Part shown: positions 52,220 through 64,000 of the stretch, in pieces
Position numbering within the stretch: position 1 is the stretch's first letter
How the letters are laid out: each line of letters opens with the position of its first letter
DNA from: Sphagnum compactum
Taxonomy: Eukaryota; Bryophyta; Sphagnopsida; Sphagnales
Reading direction: 5' to 3'
NCBI GenBank assembly: GCA_965153455.1
Contig: OZ234498.1
Span: 18,352,001-18,416,000 of the forward strand
DNA length: 64,000 nucleotides
Position numbers and translations under genes: made by a program
The notes under the pieces: model-generated
Told to the model about the DNA's origin: nothing
Database searches by the model: none
What the model saw: the letters and a program-made list of their open reading frames with translations, nothing else

Positions 52220-55200
52220 TGCTTATGATTGTGAAACCTTTGTAATTCGTGACCTAGGAAGATGATTAATGGCATGATTTGGATTCTGGGGTTGAAGTTC
52301 ATGGTAATCACTATCATTTGGGGCCTCAGTTGCCTCATAAACAATGTTGGTGTCATTGTCATCATCATCATTGTTGCACCCCTCCTCCACCTTTGAAATG
52401 TTTGTTTCACGCAAGGTTGTAACGATATTTTGACTTGACCATTTTATCATAATTTGTTTCATGGGGTGCCATCTTTCAATATCCAAAATGATATTATCGA
52501 CGTGGTCCCTCATAATTATGTTCACCTACAAATAATTGTTGTTTGATTAATGGGCCTCTTCTTTTGAGTAATTCGCCGTGTGGACGAGTCTTCAATAGGT
52601 AGCTAAAGATGGTTCATGGAAACTGCCACATCGATTAATTTTGACCCCACATCAACTTTGGGCATCAAGGGTTTTGGACACCATAAATATTGGTTGATTA
52701 GTGCATGGTCATAATCTAAATCACCTTATGTTGAATTCTCAAGTCTTGCAACTTTAAGACTTGAAGGATTTAAATTCGCAACTTGGGGTGCATTTGTGTT
52801 AATGACCATATGTGGGCCCACATTTTCTTCCAATGTAATATCCTTGATGTCATCAACTACAATATTGGGAGGATTGACAAGTGGGTCCATTTGTATGTCT
52901 AAGGTGTTTATTAGTGTCTATTGTGCATCCAAACTCCAAAATGATGATTCGAGCTAATGGTGTGTTTGAATTAATTGGGGGGAACATTTCCATGGAACCC
53001 ATTGATTGCATGGGCATGTGTTGACTTAGGGCCCTTGGAGCATGTATAACTTGGGGTAGTGCATTAGACATTTGAATAAAATCATCTAATAATGGCATGT
53101 TCAAATTTGCATTGCCATTGACAAACCCTTGAACCTGCTAAACCGTTGGATCAGACAACAATCTTGAAAACGGAATTTCATCATCATTAGAAAATTCAAA
53201 GGGGTCATGTTCAACTTCATCCTCATTAGGTTCATATAATTTTATGGGTCTTCGTTTGATGAATTGCTTTTGTTTGCACGTTCATCAACATCAAACATCA
53301 AGTCTTTAGATAACATATTCGTTCATACCATGCCATGGGGTTAACGCTAGATCATTTTTCGCAAGAGCTTGTTATTAATGTATATGTACACCAAGTCCTC
53401 CACCCAATTCAATGTTTATTGATTTCGCACTTTGTTATGGACAAATGAATATGAATTCCAATTCCACTCACATGATGATGCGAAGCACACTTCCAAAATA
53501 TGATGAACGATTTCAACTTTCGACAAAATTTATAATTTTTTTAAAAATTAAGGCATAGATAGTTAAGGTACTGATTATTGTTTGCAGAATTATGTTTAAG
53601 GCCTCCTTCACATTTGCATCATCATGTAGGTGAACTTCACCCAATAAGTATGGATTGGAAAGGGTTGTTTCATAATGTAGGTCAGTTGTCAACATTTTCC
53701 ACCTTTGGTAAAATTGATTTTCAATCACATTTGCAAAGTTTGATGGCAATTCAAATGGTGGATCTTGTAATGATAAAACATGTTGCTCCAATGTTTTCAT
53801 GAGAAGTTACGCCTTCCCCATGCAAGGTTTTTTGTTGTCAAATGCCTTCAATGACATTAAAACCAGTTCCACCATGTGTACAAAGTTGGCACAAGTATCC
53901 CAAAATTTGTCCTTCTTTATGTTAATTCAAATAACTTTCGCCTTGGTGAATGACTTCTAACAATGGCTACCACATAATGAATTGACAAAAGTTGTCAAAT
54001 TAGGATTGGCAACAATTTGCTCAATGGCAAGTTTGAACTTAAACAACCTTTCAACCATTAAAAAATTAGTTGCAAACTACGTTTTTGTGGGGTTTAACAA
54101 CATTAGGTTGGTCTCATAATGACAAAAAAATTGCTGGTGTTGCATGGTGCTATCGTATGAATGAAAAAACTTTTTTTTTTCATAATTCATTTCGCCCATG
54201 TTGATTTTCCCCCATCTTCCAATAGTAAATCCAAACAATGAACACCACAACCTTGAAAATAAAGATTTGGAAAATGACAAATTAGAAGGTTAGCCACACT
54301 TTTCATGCTCAAAGCATTGTCTATACAAATTTGTACAATGTTGTCGACTCTAATGGTTTTGATATATTCACCAAATGCATTACATTAATATTGGGCATCC
54401 TCTTGCTCACTAATTGTGTTAATGGAACCTATGAATACATTACCACCTGGACAAGCAATCATTATGGTCAACAATGGATGTCATGCAACATTGTCCCAAC
54501 CATCAAAATAAATGGTTGTTCCATATTTGTGAATTGAATTTTGCATCCTTTTGATTACTTGTTTGGACACATCCACCTTGGATTGCTTTAACAAATCTAT
54601 GTGCAATCCATGATATGATGGAGGTTTGTAGTAGGTTTGAGATTCGAAGGTTGCTTTCATAGCTTCTATGAACACTAGATGTCACACAACATTGAAGGGA
54701 TGTTGTTTCATAAAAGAAAGTTGCCCATTTCTCGTCCAAATCCGATTTTTTGGTTGAATTCATTCCCTCGAGCAATCAAACTTGTTGAAAGGTTCAAATG
54801 TTGTTATTTGTGAATTTATTAGGACCTTCTATGTTGTTTATAGGGGGGTGAAAATTTGAACCCCTTCCATTTGAAACATCGAAGCAAATTCTCCTTCCAC
54901 TAAAGGATTTCACATTTCAATGGCCACATCTTTTGTTCACCCATCCGGGATATGGGTTGGTACTTCCATGTCATTTAGTTGTGGAGGGACAAGTCCATCA
55001 CATCGGCAAATAGGGCCTTCACATGTGGATGTGTCTTTGAACACACTGCAACTTTAATTTGCCCATTGCCATCATATCAATAACCCAAATGGAAGAACTT
55101 TTTATCCTTGAAGTATGAAATAACATTGCTACAAAACTTGCATTCCACCTTCCCTGGTTTGTCCTTTAGCATCAAATACCATGGACTCCGCACATTCCAC

Positions 55201-55290
55201 CTCCCCTCCATCAATAAAACATTGTACACAAGAACAATAGGTTTGATTAATATAATTAAAATATTCAACAATAAGATCAAATTCCACCTT
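52220..55290 (-). pseudogene. Inner hAT transposase pseudogene (BED finger, DUF659, dimerisation domain)
   Basis: Minus-strand blocks in order: a BED-type finger, KVECKFCSNVISYFKDKKFF, at about 55160-55090; YYKPPSYHGLHIDLLKQSKV and TTIYFDGW at about 54640-54480, characteristic of DUF659; VQICIDNALSM and FPNLYFQGCGVHCLDLLLED at about 54345-54205; FYQRWKMLTTDLHYETTLSN near 53700; and CEWNWNSYSFVHNKVRNQ, a stop, then VEDLVYIYINNKLL at about 53480-53365, the hAT C-terminal block. A Met/Pro-rich tail may reach 52220. Many stops and frameshifts show it is dead. It is distinct from the outer element's transposase. Confidence 0.8.
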
Positions 55291-55479
55291 CAGGTTTACA
55301 ACTGAAATTTAACACCAATTGTAAATGTAATATGATGATTTGAAATTCAAACACCCATAAAGGTTTCACCCCTCCCTCCCAAGGCATATGGCAATGGTTG
55401 GTGTTAAACAACACAAGGCCCCCACACCTCAAAGGAGAAAGTGAGTATTAACATGCAAGGTTTACATTTTATTATTAGG

Positions 55480-55740
55480 CAAGACCAAATTTCGTTGCCA
55501 AATCAAATTCCGTTGCTAAATCAATGGTGGAAATCAATCCACCATCAATTGGACAACCGAGATCTAAAAATGTGCAGTGATTGAAAATAATTCAGTTGCC
55601 ACATGATTAACAATGGAATTTTTTGGTTGTTTTAATCTTAACAATTAAAAACATTTTGTTGCTAATCATTAGCAACCAAAATTTTTTAATCGCCACAAGG
55701 TTTATGACAAAGTCCAGTTTTAGTCGCCCAAAAGCCTGCT
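55480..55740. repeat. Subterminal short-motif cluster, right end of inner hAT
   Basis: CGTTGCCAAATC, CAATGGTGG, CAGTTGCCACA, TTTTTGGTTG and TTTTAGTCGCC words mirror the left cluster and stop about 120 bp before the right end. Confidence 0.55.
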
Positions 55741-55862
55741 TTAGGCAACCCAAGAGTGCATTTGACCTAGGTTGACCCTACACTGACGTGACACAAGAAT
55801 GAATATGCGTTTAGATGTGTCCACCACATTGTGACAAACACAAGGACACAATGACAACCATG

Positions 55863-55870
55863 TTGCAAAA
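55863..55870 (+). repeat. Right 8-bp target site duplication of the inner hAT element (TTGCAAAA)
   Basis: Partner of 43912-43919. This copy fits the conserved outer-transposase sequence better (F-A-S-K), so it is probably the unmutated one. Confidence 0.75.
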
Positions 55871-55969
55871 TTACATAATCAAATATTATTAATAAGAAAA
55901 AAACACTTTGGCATACAAATATTCAAAATGATAAAAAGGGAAAAAAAATCAAATCAAAGCAATTTGCAT

Positions 55970-57060
55970 TTTACCTTGTTTTGATTGGTGTGTTCAATTT
56001 TTGGGCCTTGAAGCTTGCAATAATGCAAGCCTTCACCCATTCATGTTCTTTTTGATTTTTAAACCATGTAATGCATTTTTGCAAATCTACTTAGACATAT
56101 TTAATGGAAACATATTTCAAGCCCCTTGAAACTCTTTCTTGAGTAATTACATATTGACAAGCCTTAGAGAAGGCATGTCCAAAACAAGTCCCCTAAAAAC
56201 TTTACATTAGACCCAAAGCTTCATAACATACTATTGATTTAAAGGTAATTGTCATGGTATTCAGATTTGTACCTTCATTTTTAACATAAATAAGGATCTT
56301 TTGGTCAAGCCATATTGTTTTAAAAGGTCTTGCAAACTTCTTGCCAATGTTTGCCCTAATGTTTTAGATGCTTAAAATAAGCAAAATGTAATGTGTTTTA
56401 GGCATCGAATCTTCTCCCAAGAAATTCACAACTAATGCAAAAACATCATGTGTTCCTTTAGACTTCCACAAATCAAAACTTGTAATAACAAAACACATTC
56501 TGCCAAAAGTAGTAAGACATATGTTTATTTTGTTTTCTCATTTAAAATCCAATAACACTTCATGACTAAAGGTTTTTTTAGAAGGAAATCAACATGAAGT
56601 CATAATTACATTGCCAAATGCTTTAACCAAATACTTTCATAAAATTGAATGGGCAAATGGATTTTGATAACTAATAAACCCGAATTTCCCAAAAAAATCT
56701 TTTTAGTTCACATTATACTTTTTGTAAATATCTACGGCCCCAAAAAAATTGGAGATTACATTTGATTCATTATAAGCCTTTCATTTGCATATTGTTTTTA
56801 TAATGAAAATTTGAGGTTGTTGTTAACTGTTTTTTCAATCTTTTGACAATTAGTCCATAATTTGCATCCACATGTGTTTTGAATACAATTATTCCATTTG
56901 TCTTGAAATATGAAACAAAACTTTTCCTCAACTTTGTTATTTGTTCCAATATTGCATGACCTATTGTTCTATTGTAACACAACATACAATGGATGACTTG
57001 TGGCACCTTAACATCAACTAGTAATTCATCATTGACATAATAAATACCCAAGTTGAAGAA
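55970..57060 (-). pseudogene. Outer hAT-like transposase, N-terminal half
   Basis: On the minus strand, from about 57050: VPQVIHCMLCYNRTIG.. and SYFKTNGIIVFKTHVDANYG form a BED-like C-x2-C finger whose last His is Tyr. FDLWKSKGTHDVFALVVNFL follows near 56465-56405, matching the hAT catalytic-core region. Then come LIYVKNEGTNLNTMTITFKS near 56295-56240, GTCFGHAFSKACQYVI near 56195-56145, and WVKACIIASFKAQKLNTPIK ending near 55980. After that the frame meets the inner-element insertion at 55862-55870. The protein continues at 43912. Several stops and frameshifts are present. Confidence 0.8.
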
Positions 57061-58200
57061 TTTCTACCATGGGGTTTCCATTTTAACCTTTGTTCATGCA
57101 ATTTCTTCATAAATAATTGCATTGTTTCATCATTTTGGAATTCTTTTAAACCTCTCACCTTCAATTTTTTCATTCAATCTTATTTCATTTTCATTCATGA
57201 ACACATTACATATTCATCTAGAAAATTTGGTTCCATTTTCAAAATGTGTTAACAAACCTAGGCTGAAAAAATTAAACAATTACATTATTCTTAGTTTTGA
57301 AGAATGTGAAAATGCACACAAATTATTCACAATTTGATTCACTTTTCATGAAAGAAATTACGCGAATAAAGTGCAAGTGCTTAAGTGCAAAACTACTTCA
57401 AAATATCCTTTAACAATAGAAAGTAAATGTTAAGGTTTTAAACAATGTTTCCAATTTGGAAACCCGAACATATCATCAACACATCTTCAATATAAAAGAA
57501 AAACGAACAAAAGAACACAACTTTTGATGAGAAATGAACATACATGAAATGCAAATTTTTTTTGCCGAAACCTTGTAACCTCTAACCTTTTACCTCTAAT
57601 GAAATTCCAACTTATAAAACAATGTAAGGTGGGGGGGGGGTACCAACCATACACTATTAGAAATTATGTACATTGAAACCACACTGTCCTATAACTAGAG
57701 CTCAAAAAACAATTTGTATACAACTATTGTACAATTATCCTTTTGGCATACAACTATTATGCAACTATCCCCTTGGAAATACAAGGAATTAAAAAATAAT
57801 TTAGTTGTATTATAATTGTAAGTGAATTGAAAATGGGTTTTCTCTACAATAATTTGTACCAACCATACATACATTCGTAGTCAACCATGTTTGATTTTTT
57901 AAGGAATTAAATTACAGTTGCATGTGACAACTACTTAAAAATGTGCTTTTGATGTAATATCTATGTTGTAGCTAATGTACAATATATATACATGTGATCA
58001 TGCCACATGTCCGCATTTCCACCGCCTATTATCGGGTACATTTGCATCTATGATTCCCATTGATACAATTAGTATGGCCATTAGTGTGCCACTATTGAAC
58101 TACTAATGTTCAATTATGTTGTGATTGTGCAACAATGTTTTATAAAAAAATATTGTTTCAATAATTTAACTATTAAATATAAATTACACTTAATCTAAAA
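57061..58200. other. 5' region of the outer hAT-like element
   Basis: Lies between the transposase N-terminal half and the right terminal repeat. AT-rich, with a G10 run near 57632. No further coding block recognised. Confidence 0.45.
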
Positions 58201-58517
58201 GGGGACACTTAATGTAAAATTTTGGATCTATGTGCATCAAACGACCATTTTTAGGAGGGGGTATTAAATAATCGTCCAATCGATTTTTTATCACCCTAAT
58301 ATTATTTAATTTTCTAATATGTACATATTAAAGCCACCCTATATTAACTATAATTCATTATTTCAGATTATTACATACCTTATATTATAATTAAGTTGAT
58401 TATTTAAATGAAACGTACCCTATTTTTTAACTAATTAACATATTATTTTAACCTAATAACCAATATTTGCACCCTATATTTTTACTCATGTATTTTCTAA
58501 TTTTTTTTATTAGTGTC
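58201..58517 (-). repeat. Right terminal inverted repeat of the outer hAT-like element
   Basis: Reverse complement of the left repeat. Here the ends GGGGACACTTAAT.. and ..ATTAGTGTCCCTCC are themselves inverted, so each repeat could alternatively be a ~320-bp MITE of the same family. Confidence 0.85.
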
Positions 58518-58529
58518 CCTCCAACGCTT

Positions 58530-59980
58530 AATACACTTAATTATTATGAACTTATTAATTATATTAAATAATTCACTATTAATCTGAATAAGTAATTGTA
58601 ATTCATATAATTAATTTTAAATTAAATAATTAAATAATTATGATTATTAAATTGAATAATATGGATGTATAGGAACAATAATTATTCATCAAATAATAAT
58701 CACACAAATAATTATTTGAATTGGGGATACTTAATAATGAATTAAACTGATTAATTAAGATAATTACTATTTCATCAATAAATATGATATCATTAATTAT
58801 CAAAATTCGTTAACAAACTAATTATCTGGATACAAATAATCAAATTTAAAGGTGAAACTAAAAGCAATGTGTATATTATATTAAAAATTCAATTTGGGTG
58901 TACATATGGATATGCCTATTTATACCTTGATGTTTTTTTACCCAAATTCATATTTAATTTCTAAATTTTAATAATAAAAAATCAATAATTTAATTTTTAA
59001 AATTTTAAATTATTTTGAACTGAATAATTAATATGAATTATAAATTAATTTGATTCAAATAATTAGTTAGTTAGTTAATTAAAAGAACTAAAAAATTTTA
59101 AAATTTAACTAATAAATGAATAATTATATGAATTTAGATAATTAATCATATGATAAAAATTTATCTAAGTCAAATGATTAATTATCTGAGATAATTAATT
59201 AAAAATTTATATGAATTAGTTTGATTACTTGAAATCATTCTAATTTATTTAATTAAAATAATTAATTATTTGATATTAATTATCTAAATCTATTAATGAA
59301 TTAATTATTTGAAGTGGATTAATTAATTTATATAATTAGCTCATTGGTTAATTAATTCAAATAATTGATCCAAATAATTAATTATCAGATATGTAATTCA
59401 AAAAATTATTTTTCTGATCATTATGTTAAATAAAATAAAATATTTTTAAAAGTAATTATTTGAAATAAATTAGTTAATTTTATATCATTATTTTGAATAA
59501 TTAAATATCAAATAATTAATTCACATATATAAGTATCAGATAATTACTAATTTAATTCTATCACTTACATAATGAAAAACAAACACAAAATATGTGAAAA
59601 AGTCTTTTTGTAATTGCAATTCAATTGGTAACTAAAAATCAACTAAAGGATTTCATTGATAGGTTTTGTTTTTGAATCCCATGTCACAAACTATATAAAG
59701 AAGGTGTGTTTTTTTAATGTTCTCACATTAAAATACACATGCCATTTTGGGATGAATTCAAAAAAATTAAACTCTAAAGGAAAAAAACATAAATTAAAAA
59801 AAAAATCTGATTCTTTAATTCACCTAGTCTTGTACTTTCCTACCTATTTGCCTACCTACGTAAATAAGTAGGTTTTATTTTTCTATCTACCTATGTGGGT
59901 AGGTATGTAAGTATGTAGGTCTTAAGACCTATCAACCTACCTATGGCTATATACCAATCTACCTAACTATTAAAATAAAT
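58530..59980. repeat. Very AT-rich low-complexity DNA
   Basis: TTAATTAATT/ATAATTAATT permutations dominate 58530-59570. A CCTACCTA/TAGGTAGG-type patch at 59840-59970 recalls the 26-kb array. No gene. Confidence 0.6.
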
Positions 59981-60429
59981 TTTTATTTTTATTTTTTTCA
60001 AAATTCAATCAATATACCATGTGGAATTTTTTTTATTGTGCCATGTGTCATAATTTTAAACCATCATTAACAATCATATTAGACAACGGAAATTAATATT
60101 CTGAAAATTAAAAAAAATAAATCTAAAAATCCTCATAATGCAACATGTCAAATTTTAATGGATGGATGAAAATTAATAACATTAGCATGACATTATGGTT
60201 GTACTTGTAATGGAATTGCATAACAGTTAAAATGAATCGTTTTGACATAATTGCATTGTGTATACGGTGAGTTGCAACTCATGTGACTTGTCCAATAGCA
60301 CTCACAACATAGAAATATGGTGTGTTGCAAGGCTAGTTGGGGACTAGTTGCAAAACACCCCTTTTTTCATAGTAATAGTAGGGGAAAGTAATATGATGAA
60401 CATTAGTAATAATGGTAGTGTTTAAAAAA

Positions 60430-60820
60430 AAAGAAGAACACAATGAACATTTGCAACAACATGATTGACATCAACAACATGATGAACATCAATAATTAGT
60501 AACAACATAATGAACATTAACAACAATGTCGATACTTTAGTTGTCCATCAATAAACATGATGAGAACCATCAACAACATGATGAACACTTGCAATTAACA
60601 ACAACATGATATGAATTTGAACAACACAATAAACATTAACAACGTACTTTAGTTGGTTGTTGACGAATAGGATGAACACCGACCCCAACAAAATGAGCAT
60701 TTACAACTAGCAACAACAAAATGAAAACTTGCAACTAGCAACATCACAATGGACTTCAACAACAACATAATGAACACCTTCAAAAACATGATGAACATAA
60801 AAAACAACATACTTGGGTAT
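60430..60820 (+). repeat. Short tandem array, AACAACATGATGAACATC-type
   Basis: Irregular units of about 20-30 bp containing CAACA(A)CATGATGAACA recur more than ten times. No gene. Confidence 0.75.
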
Positions 60821-61943
60821 AATCTTGTTTCCCACATGGGAAAAATGACACCTCCAACCTACACCTAAACTTAAATGTAACCTTCATCCTAAACCTAAAC
60901 TCTGCTTCCACCTTTAACCATAAACCTTGACTAAACCTAGATTCCCTACTTTTAAACCTTTAAGAATCAAACTTGGGGATTAGTTATATAACCTACTTGG
61001 GTATCAAAAATTGAATTAAAAAAAAGACATAGTTATTTGTGAATTGGGTATCTCAAATTACATACTTAAAACTTTGAGTACCATCTCGGGTATCACTTAA
61101 GTGATACCAACCAGTTCTTTGCACGAGAACCAATTAAGAATCATGTCGATTTTTTACCATAGTTTGGTACCCACCCAACACTAATACAAACTAATATAAA
61201 TAACAACATACATGAAGGAAGAGGAGGTCAAGAAATGCACAAAAGAACCCCAAAAAGTGAACAATTGTGAGCAAGATTAATTGCAAGAATGGAAACAAAT
61301 AACAAAAGGTAAAGGTTTGAAACAAAAATGTGAATGAGATCTTGAAAAAAAATTCAAATGATGTTTTAGATGAGGTCTTGAACAAGGTCCCAATTGAAAC
61401 CTTGAACAAGGATCCCAAACCAATCCTAAATGAATTTCCAACAATGTCCCATTCAAGGGCTTCAAATGAAAATTTGAAATGAAGTTCCCAAACCTCAAAA
61501 TGAGGTGCTAAGAAATGTTTGGTTGATTCATTTGGTCAATGTGTGATGACTTCCAACAAGTGGTAGCCCTCTTATGTTGTTATTTTCTTTTATGTTTTCT
61601 CTTTGTCAATGTTGCACTACATAACGTTTGTTTCAAAAATCCTTGTGTAAATTCTCTTTCACAAATTTCACACTTGTAACATTCTTCAAGCTAAATTGTT
61701 GTGTGCAAATGGGATATTGTGAAGGTCCCAACATTGCTGACTAAAAACAAGCTTGATGCTCTCTTGTTACAATAATGTTGTAAGCCTTGTAACAATCTTG
61801 GCAAATTACTTTAACAAATTACCGTTCTACTATTTTATTTTTTAAAAGCCCAAATTTGGTAGGTAAGAAATTGAAATCAACACTACCATTGCCAAAAAAG
61901 CCAAAACCAATGTTTTGGGATCTACTATACTAGTTGAAACCAA

Positions 61944-62240
61944 GTTACAAATTTCAATAAGATTGGGTAACCCACTTTGTCACTTACTTTCCTTTATTTA
62001 TTTATTTGGCTTAACTTTTATATATATATAGGGTTACAAATTTCAATAAAATTAGGTATTCAAGCTTTCCTTTCATTAAGAAAAAATAAATTAGATTAGT
62101 TATATTAATTGAAATCAAGCCATCATTGTCGTAAGATTAGGTGTCCCGATTTTCTTTTCAACCTTTTTTTGTCCCAATGCAATTATAATATCGTATTGAG
62201 TTGCATTTAAATAAGATTGGATAGTCGGTTTGTTTTGTTT
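61944..62240 (+). repeat. Decayed tandem repeat, period about 88 bp
   Basis: GTTACAAATTTCAATAAGAT-like starts near 61944, 62033, 62120 and 62205, each followed by TGGGTAnCCnnnTTT-like sequence. Confidence 0.5.
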
Positions 62241-63002
62241 TGGTTACTTTTGAGTGCAAATACATTGACCTACATTTGAATGAGATTATTTAATGAACTT
62301 GTTATTTACAATAACTTATTTTTCTCTTTTCTAAGTCTATTAATGGGTTTGCTTTGTAAGTTTTTATTTCATAATACTTGATTAAAAAAAATTCCCCTTC
62401 ATTTTCTCTTTCTTTGGTTTACTTGCATCTTCATTAGGTTGCCATTTTGCTACATCAAAAAATAAAAGTTTCAATCGACTTATGAATTATGGTTTGGATT
62501 TTATTGGTTAGATATTGACATGCTTATCAAAACTCAACACAACCAAATGAACTTTAAAATATTATTAACAATTATTTGATGAAACTTCCTTTAAAAAAAA
62601 TCATAACAATTTACAATTCTCATATTGGTCACATATGGACAAATGCCCCCACTCAACAATGTATGTTGAGAATTGTTGAAACTTATTGTCTCGACCACAA
62701 GCCAATATATTTGCATTCAAACTCATAAATTATATTTCACAATACCATAGGTAAATTTGAAAAGAAAACAACCTTTCCTTTAAGCGATTGTGGTGAATGA
62801 CAAGTCAAACTAACCAAGCAAGTTGAACTTGTAATGATCAACAAAACCTACCCTATGAAGACAATTGCAACAACATTCATACAATGCTAAAGCAAAGACA
62901 TTACATGGTGAGTTCCTTGTTCATACTTGATACCTAGCTATGAAGCTGTAGTTCTCATTGTCACCATATTGTCCAACAATAGATACTTGTAAAAGCATAT
63001 GA

Positions 63003-63220
63003 TGGCTTTTTAGGGTTTTGGCTCATCTCCTTGCACGACTTGCTTCTTGCTATTCACGATGGGTTTAGGTTTTAAGTTACTTGATTTCTCCTCTTAGGGC
63101 TCCCCATTGTGCATTTTGAGCTTTTGGGTGTCTTTTGTTTGGACTTAGATCCTTTTTGCTTTTCTTCTTTTGGTCTCATGTTCCCTTGTTGGGTATTTTT
63201 TCTTTTTGAAAAAAAAAAAT
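63003..63220 (+). repeat. Dispersed repeat copy (partner of 9783-9990)
   Basis: CATCTCCTTGCACGACTTGC, GATGGGTTTAGGTTTTAAG, GGCTCCCCATTGTGCATTTT and ATGTTCCCTTGTTGGGTATT parallel the copy upstream of the DAHP synthase gene. It ends in A-rich sequence (63208-63230), suggesting a retroposon 3' end. Confidence 0.7.
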
Positions 63221-64000
63221 GAAAAAAAAATGATGTAAGGTATCATTTAAAATGGAACGATTTCAGATTGCACAAGAATCCATAATGGGGATTGATTTCA
63301 TTTCACAATTGTTGATGCCCTATTTAGGCAAACCATGTCATCAGGCATGCCATGTGCCTCATCAACTAGGTATCTCACTCAAATCCTAAGGCAAAGAGTT
63401 GATGATACTCAAGGGTTTGAGAAACTCAGCTGATGTGGCATTCCTTGATTGGTTTGAGCAGGGCAGCTATGTCCCATGGTCTTGTTGTTCTTATCAACCT
63501 CCTAAAACTAGGCAGATCATCAGTAGGCAATTCAATAGGTAAGTAGAAAATTAGAAATGATGTAAGTTGTAACATGTCACACTATCAAATTTTATTAATG
63601 AATTGGCCTGCCTATCCTTAGAGGGAGTAGAAGTACAAAACTAAAAGGATGTATGTCAAACTTGACTTAGTACAATCAGATGTCCAAGACTAGAGATTAA
63701 ATAATGAAGATTATAAGTTCTACCTCAACTACTAAACAATGGTATTTATTTATTTATTTCTCATATTTGTGATGTTGAAATTTTGGTGAAATTTGCCCCC
63801 CAAAATAGTAAAGTTGGTCAAAATTACACTAGAAAAATTAAAAAATTCCAAAATTTCCCAAATTTTTTTGTCAAAAAAAGTGAAAATTCACTAAAAAAAA
63901 AAACCACTACTACCAATCGTTTGCAATAAGTCAATGTGAGGTGGGCCTAAGATTGGGGGGAATCTAGAAAATAGAAAAAAAAATCCCTAACCTCCATTGT
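63221..64000. other. Intergenic DNA, no gene recognised
   Basis: AT-rich. A poly(A)-ACCACTACTACCAATC segment near 63890 echoes similar ones at 14220 and 17190. Nothing coding. Confidence 0.4.

Larger units (their letters stand above)
43920..55862 (-). mobile_element. Inner 11.9-kb hAT transposon carrying kinase-like and RING-like cargo
   Basis: The ends read CAAGGTTGTCA (from 43920) and, on the opposite strand, CATGGTTGTCA (from 55862), a 10/11 match. They are flanked by near-identical 8-bp duplications. Removing the element rejoins the outer transposase reading frame at a conserved F-A-S-K-V-I-M-F block, independent support for both boundaries. Contents from right to left are a decayed hAT transposase (minus), a RING-H2-like remnant (plus) and a kinase-like remnant (minus). 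Four clusters of GGTGACC/GGTTGCC-type motifs are present. Two adjacent or nested related elements inside these boundaries cannot be excluded, because motif clusters also occur at 46.8-47.1 and 48.1-48.6 kb. Confidence 0.75.
42597..58517 (-). mobile_element. Outer hAT-like transposon, split by a nested insertion
   Basis: About 320-bp inverted terminal repeats (42597-42921 and 58201-58517) bound the element. A single hAT-like transposase reading direction (minus strand) is split into an N-terminal half right of the inner insertion and a C-terminal half left of it. Without the insert the element would be about 4.0 kb. No convincing target duplication is visible at the outer ends; the left end has been altered by a poly(G) run (42599-42610). 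Confidence 0.75.

Overview
This is nuclear DNA from a land plant. It is AT-rich and has intron-containing genes with GT..AG splice sites, heptameric AAACCCT (Arabidopsis-type) telomere-like motifs, a plastid-type class II DAHP synthase and an ALE2-type receptor kinase. Gene structure and repeat content hint at a non-flowering plant (fern, moss or similar), but the sequence alone does not settle the species. About 80% of the window is intergenic and most of that is repeat-derived.

Layout. (1) 1-1562, minus strand: the 5' end of a CCCH zinc-finger gene resembling the plant CG1/NUP42 family. Its first three coding exons are visible and the rest lies off the left edge. (2) 1.6-10.1 kb: a decayed ~160-bp tandem array, a ~610-bp element with terminal inverted repeats, a pogo-like transposase remnant and a dispersed repeat. 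(3) 10.3-13.0 kb, plus strand: a complete five-exon plastid DAHP synthase gene, the entry enzyme of the shikimate pathway. (4) 13-31 kb: duplicated dispersed repeats, a second pogo-like transposase remnant, a tRNA-derived SINE head, a CCTAGG-rich array and a clean Tourist-like MITE. (5) 31.8-37.5 kb, plus strand: an ALE2-like receptor kinase gene, with its N-terminal exon uncertain and a perfect 50-bp palindrome in the first intron. (6) 42.6-58.5 kb: a nested transposon. (7) 58.5-64 kb: very AT-rich DNA and short decayed tandem repeats.

The most interesting structure is the nested transposon. An outer hAT-like element (about 42.6-58.5 kb, ~320-bp inverted ends) has its transposase reading frame split. 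The C-terminal half lies at 42.95-43.91 kb and the N-terminal half at 55.97-57.06 kb, both on the minus strand. Between the halves is a second, ~11.9-kb hAT element at 43920-55862, flanked by near-identical 8-bp target duplications (TTACAAAA/TTGCAAAA) and ending in matching ~11-bp inverted termini. Besides its own decayed BED/DUF659/hAT transposase, this inner element holds remnants of a protein-kinase-like gene and a RING-H2-like gene, plus clusters of short GGTGACC-type motifs. It looks like a cargo-carrying hAT transposon. All its genes are broken in this copy.

No operon-like or cooperative arrangement is apparent among the three host genes.
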